A stretch of 64,000 nucleotides of DNA from Membranipora membranacea (Eukaryota; Bryozoa; Gymnolaemata; Cheilostomatida; Membraniporidae), in the NCBI GenBank assembly GCA_914767715.1, contig OU612070.1, positions 18,340,025 to 18,404,024 on the forward strand, read 5' to 3'. The position numbers and the translations under genes were made by a program. The notes below the pieces were generated by a model. The model saw only the letters and a program-made list of their open reading frames with translations. It was not told the origin of the DNA and searched no databases. Positions 1 to 11,900 of this stretch are shown one piece after another; position 1 is the stretch's first letter; every line of letters starts with the position of its first letter.

Positions 1-157
1 ATCAAAAGAGCAGAGTATTTTTGTTCTTGATTGTTATCCATGTGTTTTGAGTTAATAATCACAAGTTGTCCTCTCTCTGAACTAAATGGTCAATGAGAAG
101 ACAACTCCGATAACTAAACATTTGGTTTATATGATTTTCTATGTATTCTGATTGTAG

Positions 158-1715
158 GTATGGATATGTTTAGCTATTTGGGTTTACTATTTGGAGATTA
201 AGAATAGAGACAAAAACCCTGAGCTGAGGGTGAGTACATGTTGAAATGTCGCCTCATTAAACCTCATTCAAATGTTTTTTCATTTCAAGTGTTGTGCCCG
301 TTTTCTTATCTATAGCAATAGTAAATAATTATGATGAAAATTATGCTGATATAATCTTATAGGGTGGAAAGGATGATGATAACTCTCCTTAGTTCTGTAA
401 TTATTAAATTTGGATCAAATTCTACTTGCCATTATAATTTAATTGAAGCATGTTGTTCTTGTCTCCTTGTATTTAGGTGGATGAATTTGTGAGACGACAG
501 GTGATGCATACTGGATTGTTTTCAATAACAACATTGATATTTTCATTCTGAGATCGTCCAAAATTTGTCATGTCATTGGCGTAGCGGTAGTCATTTTAAG
601 CGAAAAATTAGTGGGTAGTGCAACTGTATGTTCACTTCCCAAGATCTGAAATGGCTAGTGCTGCCAACAATCCACTATTTGCTGCTTTTCTGTTTGAAAC
701 ACAAAACCTAGTAATTATTATCAAGCCTCTGGCAGCTGGAAACTGTGCCTCATTTAGATAAGAACCTCATTGTCTTTGAACTTTCTATAATCTTATCAAA
801 ATCTGTATGATTCTTTACTTGTGTGTATAACACCTATACTCCACTTATCAGTTAGAATTGCCTTCATGCAGAAGTAGGGCTTCTATTGCATGAAGGGGTA
901 ACCCAAAATTATTAGACTGTGAGCAAGGCCATACCTGACAACTCAGGCTTTACTATAAGGTAACTGAAGCCTATTCACCCAGTGGTCTCAAACAACATCA
1001 TAACATGGCGTGTGGCGTTATGACAGGTGTTATTGTGTTTATTATGGCAACTAACAAGTTTTTTACATACTGTTATGTATATTCGGCAAACTATTTTATG
1101 TTGAGAGCAGACATTATTATTCACATTTATAAATTTAACTTCTCACTGAAGTGCTCAACTTTGCTCAGTAAGCAGTGAGCTCACACTAGTAGGAAGCAGT
1201 TAGCACAGCCTATCTGATTTGGGTTATACTGGCTGTATAATTTAATATAAAAGCTGCAAAGTTATAATATATACAGATATTATCATAAAATTTTCCCAGC
1301 AAATCCAATTTACAAAGTACAGGCTATTTGTGTAATCGGGCTAACGCTTGCCTATTCTCCAATGCATGTTTTGCTACATCGGTTTTCCAAAAAATGCTTT
1401 TAATACTAATGATGGCACAGATATTTTATGAACCAGGCTTGATACTGATCTCAGGCTTGATACTGATTTTTGGGCAAACAGGTTTCCAGCTGCCACTGAC
1501 TTCCACTAACTATTATGATTACCCCCCCCCCTCCCCACGGTCACTGTTTGGTTTTGGCTTTATCTGTCTTGGATTGAGTTGAACCTCTTTTAGCCCCTAC
1601 TCTGAAATGTCTAAGTAGTACTAGTAGGTAGTATTAGTCAACGGCTTTATCTGCTCGGCACGTTATGTTTTGGTGTTGGGTGAAGAAGCTCACATTTTCT
1701 CAAGGCTAGATTAAC

Positions 1716-1752
<37 letters not shown>

Positions 1753-4180
1753 AACTCAGCGTATGTATGATTAGTCAGATCTAAATGAGGTGTCATTATT
1801 CCAGCTGCCATTTTAGCTTGCTACTGATTCCAAAAATTCGAAAATTCGAAAAAAAAAGTTTCCCGAGGCATGATCTATGAAAGCATCCCTACTTCCAACA
1901 GCATACCAATTATCTTATTTTTGTTTACCTTAAACTATCTAGGTTTTTTGCTCGTGCGTGCCGAAAAAAAGATCATCATTCCAGAGAATGTCATGTACTG
2001 TATTATTATCAAGCTTATTGTCAAGCTGATATTTTTTCACACTTCTCAATCCTAACTTTTGCTTTAATGCTAACAACTGCGCCGTCCATTAGCAAATTAT
2101 ATATTGGTTACTCCAAATTTTAGCCTAATGTTTTTGTTTTCCTTGGTAGGAAAATGAGGTGATGTTTGCCCAGCCGTTTATGGGAGTTTTACCTCCTGAT
2201 GGTGCATACAATCCTGGTTATGGAGCTCCATCCGGTGGCAGCATGAGCAGGTAACGGCTTGTAGTAGTAATAGTGACCAGTCTAGATTAGTTTGTGACGA
2301 TTAAGTCATGTAAGTGAGACTTGTGGTGCACTATGCTTGCAGATTTATTCTGAAATACAGTTTCTCTACACCGTAGCGACAGTGCTACAAAGGGGCCCAA
2401 TTGACCAATTTACATTTTGCCTTTTTCCTGTTGCCGATGGGGATGGATCTCAGTTTGGATACTTGAGCACATTAGGATAAACTGAGTAGATACGGTGCAA
2501 AGATAAGCTGACTGGTTGGTTAAAGTGATGGTGGCGTGACTCCACCATCCACATACAAACATTCCATGTTCAAACCTCCAGGTACGAGAGTTTTGTTCCG
2601 AAGTTCTTTTTTGAGTTGGTCATCATTAGTGATTACTTTGCTAGGATATTTTGCTGTACTGATGAGTAATTCATTAAGTTATAATTGACAGTATACCGAG
2701 AAGTATGAAATCTCGTCACACTTACGCTCCGACTGAGGCCGGAGAATCTGTACGAGGCGGACCTACAGTACCCAGACAGTCAAGGTTAGATCAGTACAGA
2801 GCACAGCATGTAGAGAGGAGTCCTATCAATGATCATAATAACAGGTAAGGGGGATAAATACAAGCTTAACGCGACATGTGTGCTCCAACACAGCTACTAA
2901 CTTAGGGTAATTTGCTCTGCAGTGACTGCAGTACAACTGAATAATGTGTGTGAGACACTAAACTGCATTATTCTATTCCCATGAAGAATGCTAACGATTT
3001 CCATGATGAAAAAACATCAAAAAGGAACTGCCGCAGCCGGGATTTGAACCCGGGCCTCCAGTAATCAAGTCCATTCATCTACGCTTCCCTACGATAGAAT
3101 TTGGTTGTCCAATTCGAATAAACAAACCGGAAACAATGTGTACGGAGGTTGACCTAAATGCTATTGCCATGTATTGATTGGCCCTCACATCGATGCCGTA
3201 TCAACATATGGCAACTTGGCGTGTATATCCGCTGATACAGTGGATTGACAACATAACTGAACCCTTCTGGCCTATTAATGTTAGGCTCAAATTTCTGCTT
3301 ATTTATAATCAGTCATTGGTCTCATAGCATATCTCTCTATCTGTACACATAGTTATTTATATTAATATAAGTAATTATATGATATATTCAGATCTCCCTC
3401 TGGAGAGCGAGAAGGAGGAACTACTTATTACAGATATCAGTACGCTGCTGAGCAACAAAAGTTTGGTAACGGTGGATCCTACCATGGAAGTCAAGGTAGT
3501 CTCGGGGGCCGACCCTCACCAGCCCCAGCACAGCCTCCCAGTTATCAGCCAGCAAGATACCAACCAAGACAACCACCTCAACAAAGGTATGAATTCTTAT
3601 TTCATGTAGCTAATAAACTTCTTGGCACTAAGAGGTAAGAAAATGTCTTTTGGAAGGAAAATTTTTTGACAGGATTTCTGATATTATTGCCTCATCTTGA
3701 ACTGCGTGGTCGCAACTTATTCTGATAGTCAATGTAGGGATGACTTAAGAGTCTGAGGCGTCCCTTCAAATATTTGTCAAAGTCTTAGACAAATATTTGA
3801 AGGGCTGCATTAGACAAACAAATAAGAATTAATGTTTGATATGGACTCTATGAAAACTCCAACACCATAGAATTCTGTTCTCTAATTGTTACAATATATT
3901 GTTACCCAGTCCTGCACAACAGTTTGGAAGTCAAGGAAGCCTCGGTGGAAGACAGCCATACCAGGCCTCACATCATGCCAGTCAGGGCAGTCTAGGAGGC
4001 AGACAGCCATACCAGGCCTCACATCATGCCAGTCAGGGCAGTCTAGGAGGCAGACAACCATATCAACCACATCAAAGGCAGCCTTATCAGCCTCCAGCTT
4101 ATAACGGAGGGGGGCGTCCACCCCCAACCCAATATCAGATACAACAAGATAACCAGGAAAGTAAAGACAGCGAAGTGTAA
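158..4180 (+). CDS. 3' part of a membrane protein with long Q/G/S/P-rich cytoplasmic tail and PDZ-binding end
   Basis: Six exons join in phase: 158-229, 477-500, 2150-2250, 2692-2844, 3392-3586 and 3910-4180 (TAA at 4178-4180); the 5' part lies left of the window. Seen: the first exon encodes a hydrophobic stretch (VWICLAIWVYYLEI) followed by charged residues, which reads as the end of a transmembrane helix. An eight-codon exon (VDEFVRRQ) follows. The rest is low-complexity, rich in Gln, Gly, Ser, Pro, Tyr and Arg, with the motif GSQGSLGGR four times. Two copies of a 17-residue unit come from a 51-bp DNA repeat. The protein ends in DSEV, which fits the class I PDZ ligand pattern S/T-x-V. Inference: a multi-pass or single-pass membrane protein whose tail is intracellular and tethered to a PDZ scaffold. 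I do not recognise the family. The splice chain is well supported; the function is not. Confidence 0.75.
1719..1749. repeat. (TC)n microsatellite
   Basis: An uninterrupted run of about fifteen TC dinucleotides inside the intron 501-2149 of the first gene. That large intron otherwise shows no coding signal. Confidence 0.95.
3021..3092 (-). repeat. tRNA-like / SINE fragment
   Basis: On the minus strand the segment contains CCCGGGTTCAAATCCCGG, a good T-arm and pol III box B, preceded by GTAGATGAATGGAC, which looks like a degenerate D-arm. No clean acceptor stem pairs across it, so it is more likely a tRNA-derived SINE head or tRNA pseudogene than a working tRNA. It lies in an intron (2845-3391) of the first gene, in antisense. 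Confidence 0.5.
3957..4058 (+). repeat. 51-bp in-frame coding tandem duplication
   Basis: Two essentially identical 51-bp units, starting GACAGCCATACCAGGCCTCA, lie head to tail in the last exon of the first gene, with part of a third at the 3' side. The unit length is a multiple of three, so it adds 17 residues (RQPYQASHHASQGSLGG type) per copy without breaking the frame. The near-identity of the copies suggests a recent duplication and possible length variation between alleles. Confidence 0.9.
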
Positions 4181-4770
4181 ATAATCCACTTTGGGCTAAA
4201 GAACTTTAGTGACAGTTTTTAGTTACCACAATTAACTTTAAGTTCTCTGTAGAAATTGAATTCTCAAATCTCATCACGGTCCCATTACTCAAGTCCTATC
4301 ATCTATGATGCTGATGAGTGCAGACCGATGGTGTGTCACACACTTTACATTCTCGCCTCTATTTGTATTTAGTGAATCCTTACAAGTAATCCAGACATTC
4401 CATATTCTGCCATCTCTTATCTTCACATTCCATTTGATACAAAGTTTTACTATACGTCAAACTTTTATTACGTATTTTCTTATCTAAAAATTGTAATTTT
4501 TTGAAGTATAATTGTTTTTTTACTTTATAGCAGTTCATGTTATATTTGCATATAAAGATAACCCGTCAGCTGCATTAGCGAGAAATAAACTGGCAAAACA
4601 CTGATACTGTATTGTTTTTGTCTCATAACTCTACTGCCATCACAATGTTAGACATGTGATTTACACACTGAAGTGCATAACACAATCTGAGAGTTTGTAA
4701 ATGCAGCTTTTTAACTATTTTTGAAAAGAGAGAAGTAAATAATTTAGTAAGCTAGTGAGGAGACACAAGT
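4181..4770. other. 3' UTR and intergenic spacer with polyadenylation signal
   Basis: Follows the TAA of the first gene and precedes the K2P channel start. It is AT-rich and non-coding in all frames. A canonical AATAAA lies at 4584-4589, about 400 bp after the stop, and is the likely poly(A) signal of the upstream gene. The two genes are tandem on the same strand, so the K2P promoter must lie between that signal and 4771. No clear TATA box was identified. Confidence 0.7.
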
Positions 4771-6828
4771 ATGGGTATTCAAGATCATCAGTTTCGTCGT
4801 TTGGATAGAGGCGAGCAGGCAGGCTCTATATGTGTTCGTGCTGTTACTTATATCCTGTCTACACTTGGTCTGCTAATGCTGGTCATATTATACTCTATTG
4901 TTGGAGGATTTGTGTTCCAGTGGCTAGAGGCTGAGAGCGAAAGACAGGTTGGTAGTTCATGGAAAGTGTACTACTAGGATTAAATATGGATAAAAGGTTT
5001 TGACACCCTTCGTAAGCTTTAATTAATGCAATCAGAGTACAGTTACTTAGTTAGCCCATATGCATTGGTGTTTTTGTATTATCTCAGTCCAAACTAAGTG
5101 GCAGAGAGAAGATAAATGCTTTAACACAGCAGACAGCAACTGAGATCTACACAACTCTGGAGGAGAACGCAAAGACGGGTGGTGAGCTATCCAACCGTGA
5201 CGCAACACTCGAGTTTCTTGAGAACAAAACGAGAAGGTTTTTCTTAGAGGCGTGGAAACTCAAAAAAGACGGAACATGGGATGGGTCACGTACATCTGAT
5301 GGTACGTACTATACATACATTGTGCTCGATGACAGGCATGCTAAGGATCTGAGACTGTGGGAGGAAGTTTTTACAATTGTAATAGCTATATGCTTCTTGA
5401 AGATTGTAAATATTTCACCCTTATCAGTTGTCATGCAAGTCAATAAATCATTTTATTGATCCAGCTATGCTGGTCACTCATCAGAATTTTGTTTCTATTA
5501 TTAGGAGATACTGTCTTAGATTGGACATTCACTGGTGCTCTCTTGTTTTCGGTGACTACCATCACAACAATTGGCTATGGAAATGTGGCTCCAAAAACCA
5601 CAACAGGGAGAATTACTTGTATATTTTACTCAATATTTGGTTTACCAATAACCATGTTGTGTGTGGCTAATATCGGCATATGGTTTGCCCAACAGGTCTG
5701 TGTTACTCATAAACATACAAATAGGCCTACTAATATATATATATATATATATACTAGTATTTGTATTTGTATAGTATTTTTCTATTTATCTGTTTATGGT
5801 GTTACTTAAACAAATAACAGTAGAAAAATTTACCTGTGAGAAAATATTTTAGATTGTAACTATGTGATGCAATTACTTCTCATCTCGTTGATTATTATTG
5901 CACTTAAAATTAAATTTCTAATTATAGCTGCTTTCCTCGCTGTAAGATTTTCCAAATTTATAACTTCGTTTTGAATCCGCCACATCAAGGTGATCACTTC
6001 ACTCCCTGATTCAATGCAAATTTTACAGGTGAGACTGATGCATAAGAAGTTGTCTGCACGATGTCGGAAGTCCACCACATCAGTTCAGGAGGTTCCAGTT
6101 CTCTTCTCACTCATAACCATGGTGGCCTATGTCTTCCTCGGTGCAGCTATATTCTGTACTTGGGAGAATTGGACTGTCATTGATGCTGCCTATTTTTGCT
6201 TTATTACGCTCACAACTGTTGGTTTTGGTGATATTGTCCCTGATGTTTATAAAGGTGAGCAATCTTGGTGAAAAATCGGGACTATCTTACACAATCTGCT
6301 GATACTCATTGAATCTAGTCTGTGATTAAGCTGGAGTAGTGATTTGATATATTTTTTTTTGTATGAAAACAGGAAACACCATATTAATCAATTGGTCCCT
6401 GTCCCTGACCACTTATCATAGATCATAAGCCCGCAAAGAATAAAATGGTTTTATCCAGCATAAAATTTTTGCATACGATACTGATCTATCAATGCTCATG
6501 TTTGACTGCTTTACCTATCTAATAATGATAACATACGTCACTCCCTCATACAGGCAATGCAAGTATTTTAACCAAGGAATTAATTATGAATGGTTGCCTT
6601 ATCATCTATGTATAAATGTACATATTATTATGATATACAGGTGGTGAAGCATGGCAAGGAGACGCCTCGGAGCTGACATTCAAACTTATAGTATGTGGAT
6701 TCTACTTATTCTTTGGATTAGCTCTGCTAGCCATGTGTATGGATCTAATGAAAGAAGAAGTCAGGGCAAACTTTTTGTGGCTTGGGAAGAAGGTCGGTCT
6801 TGGAGGGTCCCGCAAAAAGAAAAAGTGA
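4771..6828 (+). CDS. two-pore-domain potassium channel (K2P family)
   Basis: Exons 4771-4947, 5088-5301, 5505-5695, 6029-6254 and 6641-6828 (TGA 6826-6828) join in phase to a 331-residue protein, close to the small end of the K2P family. Seen, in order: M1 about residues 26-48; a long M1-P1 loop (the extracellular cap) with an N-glycosylation site at N105; pore loop 1 with TTIGYG at 151-156; M2; M3; pore loop 2 with TTVGFGD at 256-262; M4 about 277-300; and a short tail ending in four lysines. Known: K2P subunits dimerise to form one K+-selective leak pore in the plasma membrane. The cap loop has no cysteine, so the inter-subunit disulfide used by several K2Ps is absent. Intron 3 (5696-6028) holds an AT microsatellite at about 5735-5752. 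Subfamily cannot be assigned. The start is the only ATG before M1 with a short hydrophilic N terminus. Confidence 0.93.
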
Positions 6829-7917
6829 TCAAGTCTCGTGTTGAATCACATGTGACTGCTTGACATGCAATCATATAAAAACAGAATTGATACTAATAGA
6901 GCTCGGTATGAGATCTCATTAATAGTCTGTTATTGTTTTGAGCGACTTCACAGTTAGAAAATATGAAATGTGAATCCTTGTATTTATAACTCTGATTTAT
7001 TTTTAATCCCTCATTAAGCTGGTAAATCGCAAATCTATGTTAAGTTGTTAACTGGTTTTATTTTTCTTTCTTGACATCCCATTTATCAACAAAGCTAGTT
7101 TTGTGATAATATTGCTCCATAATTCGATCAGTTATGCCAAACCCACTTTATCCATTTCTCTACTGAGTCCGATTTTCATGATGTTCAAATCATGCCTTAT
7201 AGCACATTATATCAGTCTTCACAATCAATAATATAAAATATATGATCCAATGGGAAATGCAAATGATATTACCCCGCATCGGCAAATTGGAACAGCTCAT
7301 AGGTCAACAAGTTACTCACTAATTGAAATCTCATGTAAATACCAACTTAATGATCTAATATAATGATTTTCTCATGTAGTTGTTACACCCTAGCCTTATC
7401 AAAAAATGGAGTGACCGAGACAAACTCCATGCTGAGATAAAACTCATACTCCCTGCACACTCCCTGTAAAGATTGCTGGAGAGCAGCTAAATAAAAAGTG
7501 ATTTACACTGGTTTTTCGTTGTGTGCACCTGTACATTAAGAGGACAACTCTTAATATAGTCTGCAACATATTCTCAAAAATTAATTTTCAGAAACATTTT
7601 ATTTGAGGCCATACACAAAAGCATGGTCTGTTAGTCTTACTAGCATAGCAGAAACTTCACCACAAGGAGAATTTGTGACCAAAGGTCAATCCACAGACTA
7701 ATGGTGAGGTAGAGACTCTGAGCTGTCTTTACTCTAATGTTAGCAAATATATTTGGTTTGAATGCTTTGCACCAGCCATATCTCTGATGTTGTAGTTTAT
7801 AACATTTTGTTGTCTCCTCACTTGACACTCTGCCATACTACATGTCATATATATATTACATACTTTTATTTAAAAATCACATCAATGAACTCCCTCTTCA
7901 TTGATCACATGGCACCA

Positions 7918-7966
7918 CAGGTCTACTCCAAAACCTAACAAATTCCCAGGTTTTGGAGTAGACCTG
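7918..7966. repeat. perfect 19-bp inverted repeat
   Basis: The arms 7918-7936 and 7948-7966 (CAGGTCTACTCCAAAACCT and its complement) are perfect, with an 11-nt loop. It is not followed by a T run, and nothing coding surrounds it. Confidence 0.95.
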
Positions 7967-8269
7967 TGCAAGGCACGCATAAATGTATTTGTGCCATTTG
8001 ATTTTGGAAAGTTCAATTGTCCTATAGGCTACTGTAGTATAGTGTTTTTAATTAAGTGATTGTTGTGTAAAGATATGTTTGTTATATTATGGTCTCTATA
8101 GCTAACCATAGTGGGCAGCTGAGGATTGCCCCCTTCCCTGCTGCCACAGCGAAGACAGATGGAAATCCCCGTCCAATGGTCTTTTAGTGAATATTGGTTG
8201 GTTAAGAGTGTACCCAGAGACTCAGAGTTCTCCTTAATGTGTGTTCTTCGCACCCTTTTCCATGATCAA

Positions 8270-8365
8270 CCAATGAACTACTTTGAGAGGTAGTTCATTG
8301 GATCAACCATCCCAACAACTGTTGGTTGTTTGATGTAGTGAGTAGCAGTACTACCGCTACTCACT
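8270..8365. repeat. two short inverted repeats (12-bp and 10-bp arms)
   Basis: CCAATGAACTAC at 8270-8281 pairs perfectly with 8290-8301 across an 8-nt loop. AGTGAGTAGC at 8337-8346 pairs perfectly with 8356-8365 across a 9-nt loop. Both lie between the larger palindromes at 7918 and 8375. Confidence 0.9.
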
Positions 8366-8374
8366 AGTCTCTAC

Positions 8375-8477
8375 ACAGTACACATCTCTAACTTGCACAA
8401 ACACACAGCCACAATTATCAACTTACTAGGTTGATAATTGTGGCTGCGTGTTTGTGTAAGTTAGAGATGTGTACTGT
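8375..8477. repeat. 103-bp near-perfect palindrome
   Basis: Arms 8375-8422 and 8430-8477 are 48 bp each with only two mismatches and a 7-nt loop (TTACTAG). It is the strongest hairpin in the window. It could be a small foldback element or a hairpin transcript precursor; the sequence alone does not decide. Confidence 0.95.
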
Positions 8478-8911
8478 CACTGTACATATACTTTTTTACG
8501 ACCCCACTAGCAGTAATTTTACAATGCTGTACCTCACTTGTTTTACAAATTATATCTTACTCACTTTATATCATACTAAGTATCTCACATAGTCACAATC
8601 ATACAGTTTTACTTGCCTGAAGCACCAATAGAATGAATGTTATAGTGATTTATCCTCCTAGGACTGTATGAAGACTATGCGTGACATTCAGATGAATATA
8701 AGACTGCTAGGTCTGCTGCTTGCCTCAATAAATGTTGAATCAAAAGCTTAGGCATATGAAATAGCTTGACTCACTTCAGTCTACCTCACCACAAGTTGTC
8801 AAATGGACAACAAATTGTAATATTCAAAATCAAATCAAATATTATTCCAAACGTATTTGTAGAGTTAGCAATATCTGTGAGGCTACCCTGTGCATCCATG
8901 CTGTACCCACA

Positions 8912-11900
8912 ATGCCACTGGGACCGGAAGAGACTAAACACCTAGCTATAGCTGCTGTTATTGGTGCTGTAGCTGGGGCTGTTGGGGTTGCTGTTCTTAG
9001 CCGCACCCCTTCCCAGTCCCGTAGAAGTTCCTGCACCTTGTGCTTGGAGAATTCTAGTCCTAAACACATACCTGAAGGTCACCGACTTTTACCCGGCGCT
9101 GGGGATGGAGAATCGGTAATACAAAATTCAATTTTTCAATCGTCTGACACAAGGCAGATATCATACTATTATTTATCATGTGTGATTGCATTTCAAACTA
9201 AGGATTTACTTGTTTGTTCAGCCGGTGAGATACTACAGCTTTAATGACTTTTACTGATTCAGAGTTTATGATTAAAAAAAAAATGGTTGATTAAAATCAG
9301 ATGTCGTATCACTCGCCCATCCCGACGCATGGGCGGCGAAATATTAGTGCCTTATTGGCGAGGACGCAATATCTGTGCCATTTTGCTCTCTGTTTGCAGG
9401 CAGGTCGGAGCACACCTGGGGGCCAACTAATCCCCAGCAGAAGATGGACTGCATTGGGATTCGAACCCACGACCTTCAACACTTGAGTGTTGAAGTCTGC
9501 TGCTCTAACCAACTGAGCTACCTCCTACTCATTTGGATACTGCTATGGATCGAACCTACCTATAGCTGTTTACCGTTGTATGTTGTAGTCAGTGGCTGTG
9601 TATGCATCAGACACATCACGAGCTCTGGATGAGCTGACTAAGCGTATGGAGAGTTTAGAGAAGGCTGTACGTAGTAGACTGATGAGTAGGTCTGGTACTA
9701 ACTCATCTGTAGCTGGTTATCTCACAGCCCCTGAGTCTCCCAGTGAGGAGGAGGAGGACTTCCAGGATGTGGGAGAGGAATCCAGGTACATCTTATTCAG
9801 TAGCTGATGGTATTTCCTGTATGATTTTATTTTGAGAGCCCCATGGTTTGGAGGTAGTGTTAGTGACGTTTCACTTTAACGAACACCCATCGAAAATTTT
9901 TTTTCATTTAGAATTAGTTTTAGTCTGCTGAACTGCTCTTCAGTCAGAGATTATGGCGCTGTAGTGGTAGCATGATCAATTTTTGTTGTTGGATTACCAC
10001 ATAGTATATATAAATGAGTTTCCCGTTTTTTTCTGACCGGATATTTGTTCACATCAGAGATTGAAAAAATTTGACTGTGAATAGGTCTAGTCAAAATAAT
10101 GTCAGTCAGAGGTCGTTAAAACAGGAGGAATCTAACAAAAAAGGATAGAGATATATATATATATATATATATGGGTTGTGATGAAGAGAATTTGATTACG
10201 CTGTGTCAGGGCTTGTATTCCCCATTCTCCCATCATCCATATACTAGGGTGTCACATTAATCTCAGCGGTTATATCACTTTGATCAATTGCAATCTAGAA
10301 GTAAAATTTAGCAACAGAAGTATGAAAGCATATTTTTCATATATAATTGTAGCCTTTGGCAGCTTTGAAAGACAGTCCATTCCTTGGGGTTGTTTATAGC
10401 AATAGCAGTGCTGCATGAGTCTGGCATGAACCTTGATTAGCCCCAGGGCCCTGAGTAACATCTTCTGACCAAATTGTTAATGCTTATAGTGGTGGAGAAG
10501 ATATATTCTTTCATAGTTCTGCAACTCCTAAACATGCCAAACCCAAACAAGTCACCGAGCCATCTGAACAAGCACCTGCAGAAGGTATTCTGACACATAA
10601 AAGCACAGTTGTCACTGCTGACTATGCAGAGATAGACAGGTGCTTGTGTAGTGATATATCAGAAGACAATATTAAAGCACATACTCTACTCTCTGATCTT
10701 AGACAAAATGTAGGTGAATGCAGTGTTATTGTTTTTTAACTTCACCACATGATAGCCAGACTATCGTGGTAACTGCTCTTGCTTGTATCCCAGAATATTA
10801 TATCTGTTGTCTATATTAATCGTAACACCTGATGCCGAGATATGGTTTCAACACGTTATCTCAATCTATCAACATTCAATCTGACCCTATTTTTACAGAA
10901 TTTAACCCTAGATACTGATGCCCAGTTCTTATGGAGGTTTGCCAAATCAGTTCATCAAAAGACTCTATCAGCATCAGATGTTGAAGTGAAGAAAGTTCAT
11001 GCCTTCCGTGCCAAGGAGTTAGCATTCCAAGCATTAGGTAGTTCCAGTGGAGACGCCATACCAGATGTGCACAAATGGTTAGTCAAAGTTGGCCGAAACA
11101 ATCTGCAATCACTCGTTGGTATACTGTCTAGTTTGACAATAAACTAGATGGTCTCAAAATGAAAATATTCATTTAATAGCCACTATAATTTTATTTTATT
11201 TTCAGCCTACTGTAATTTGAGACCTTCGATATTATTCAGCAGGACATGGCCAGCACATAAATGAAGTATTGGGATTAAATGTCATATCGTGGCATTTAAT
11301 TCTCCTATAGCATTGCTCACAAGGGCAATTACACTTTTCATGCTGTGATATGTAATAATACAATAACCAATGTAGTTCATGCCTTATTTCCGTATTACGT
11401 CTACTTTTATTCCCAGCATTGACTCGTTATTTAACAAGGCAAAACTGGAAATTATCTGTAATCTGACTTTTCTGGCGATTTAATGAGACCAACAATTGAA
11501 ACACAATATCTATAGGAGGCAGTAGTCACTAGTACTCAAGCTCTATGTTATCTTAGCTTGTTCCCCAATAAACAAAGCTTGTCTAAACAGGTTGACCTTT
11601 TCTGTTTTGGTAAACCTTAACACTTTGTCCTCTGTACTTTGAAGTTGTCTACTCATGTCACTTGGTGTGTATCTTGAGAATTGATAGCACCTGATGTTAC
11701 CTCAGGCTCTCATATATTTAATTATTACAAATTTTTTCACAGGTGCGCAATAACTATCGGCAACATAGGAGACTACGTATCATTGGCAGAAAAAATCTCT
11801 AATGGCTCAGTATTCAAGGAGAGAATTGACTCGGCGATCAGGCTGAATAATAAAGACGAGATGAGCTATTACCTGCTGGGCAGGTGGTGTTATTCTGTGA

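Larger units (their letters stand above)
6829..8911. other. intergenic region between K2P and RMDN3 genes
   Basis: No exon chain or convincing ORF is visible. A possible AATAAA at 7490-7495 could serve the K2P transcript. The right-hand part (7918-8477) holds four inverted repeats, listed separately. Promoter elements for the RMDN3 gene at 8912 must lie in the right end but none is recognisable. Confidence 0.6.

Noticed and set aside
9448-9528. Functional tRNA gene
   Set aside because: The D-arm and T-arm are good, but the anticodon arm is replaced by an over-long hairpin and a SINE body follows. It is treated as a SINE head.
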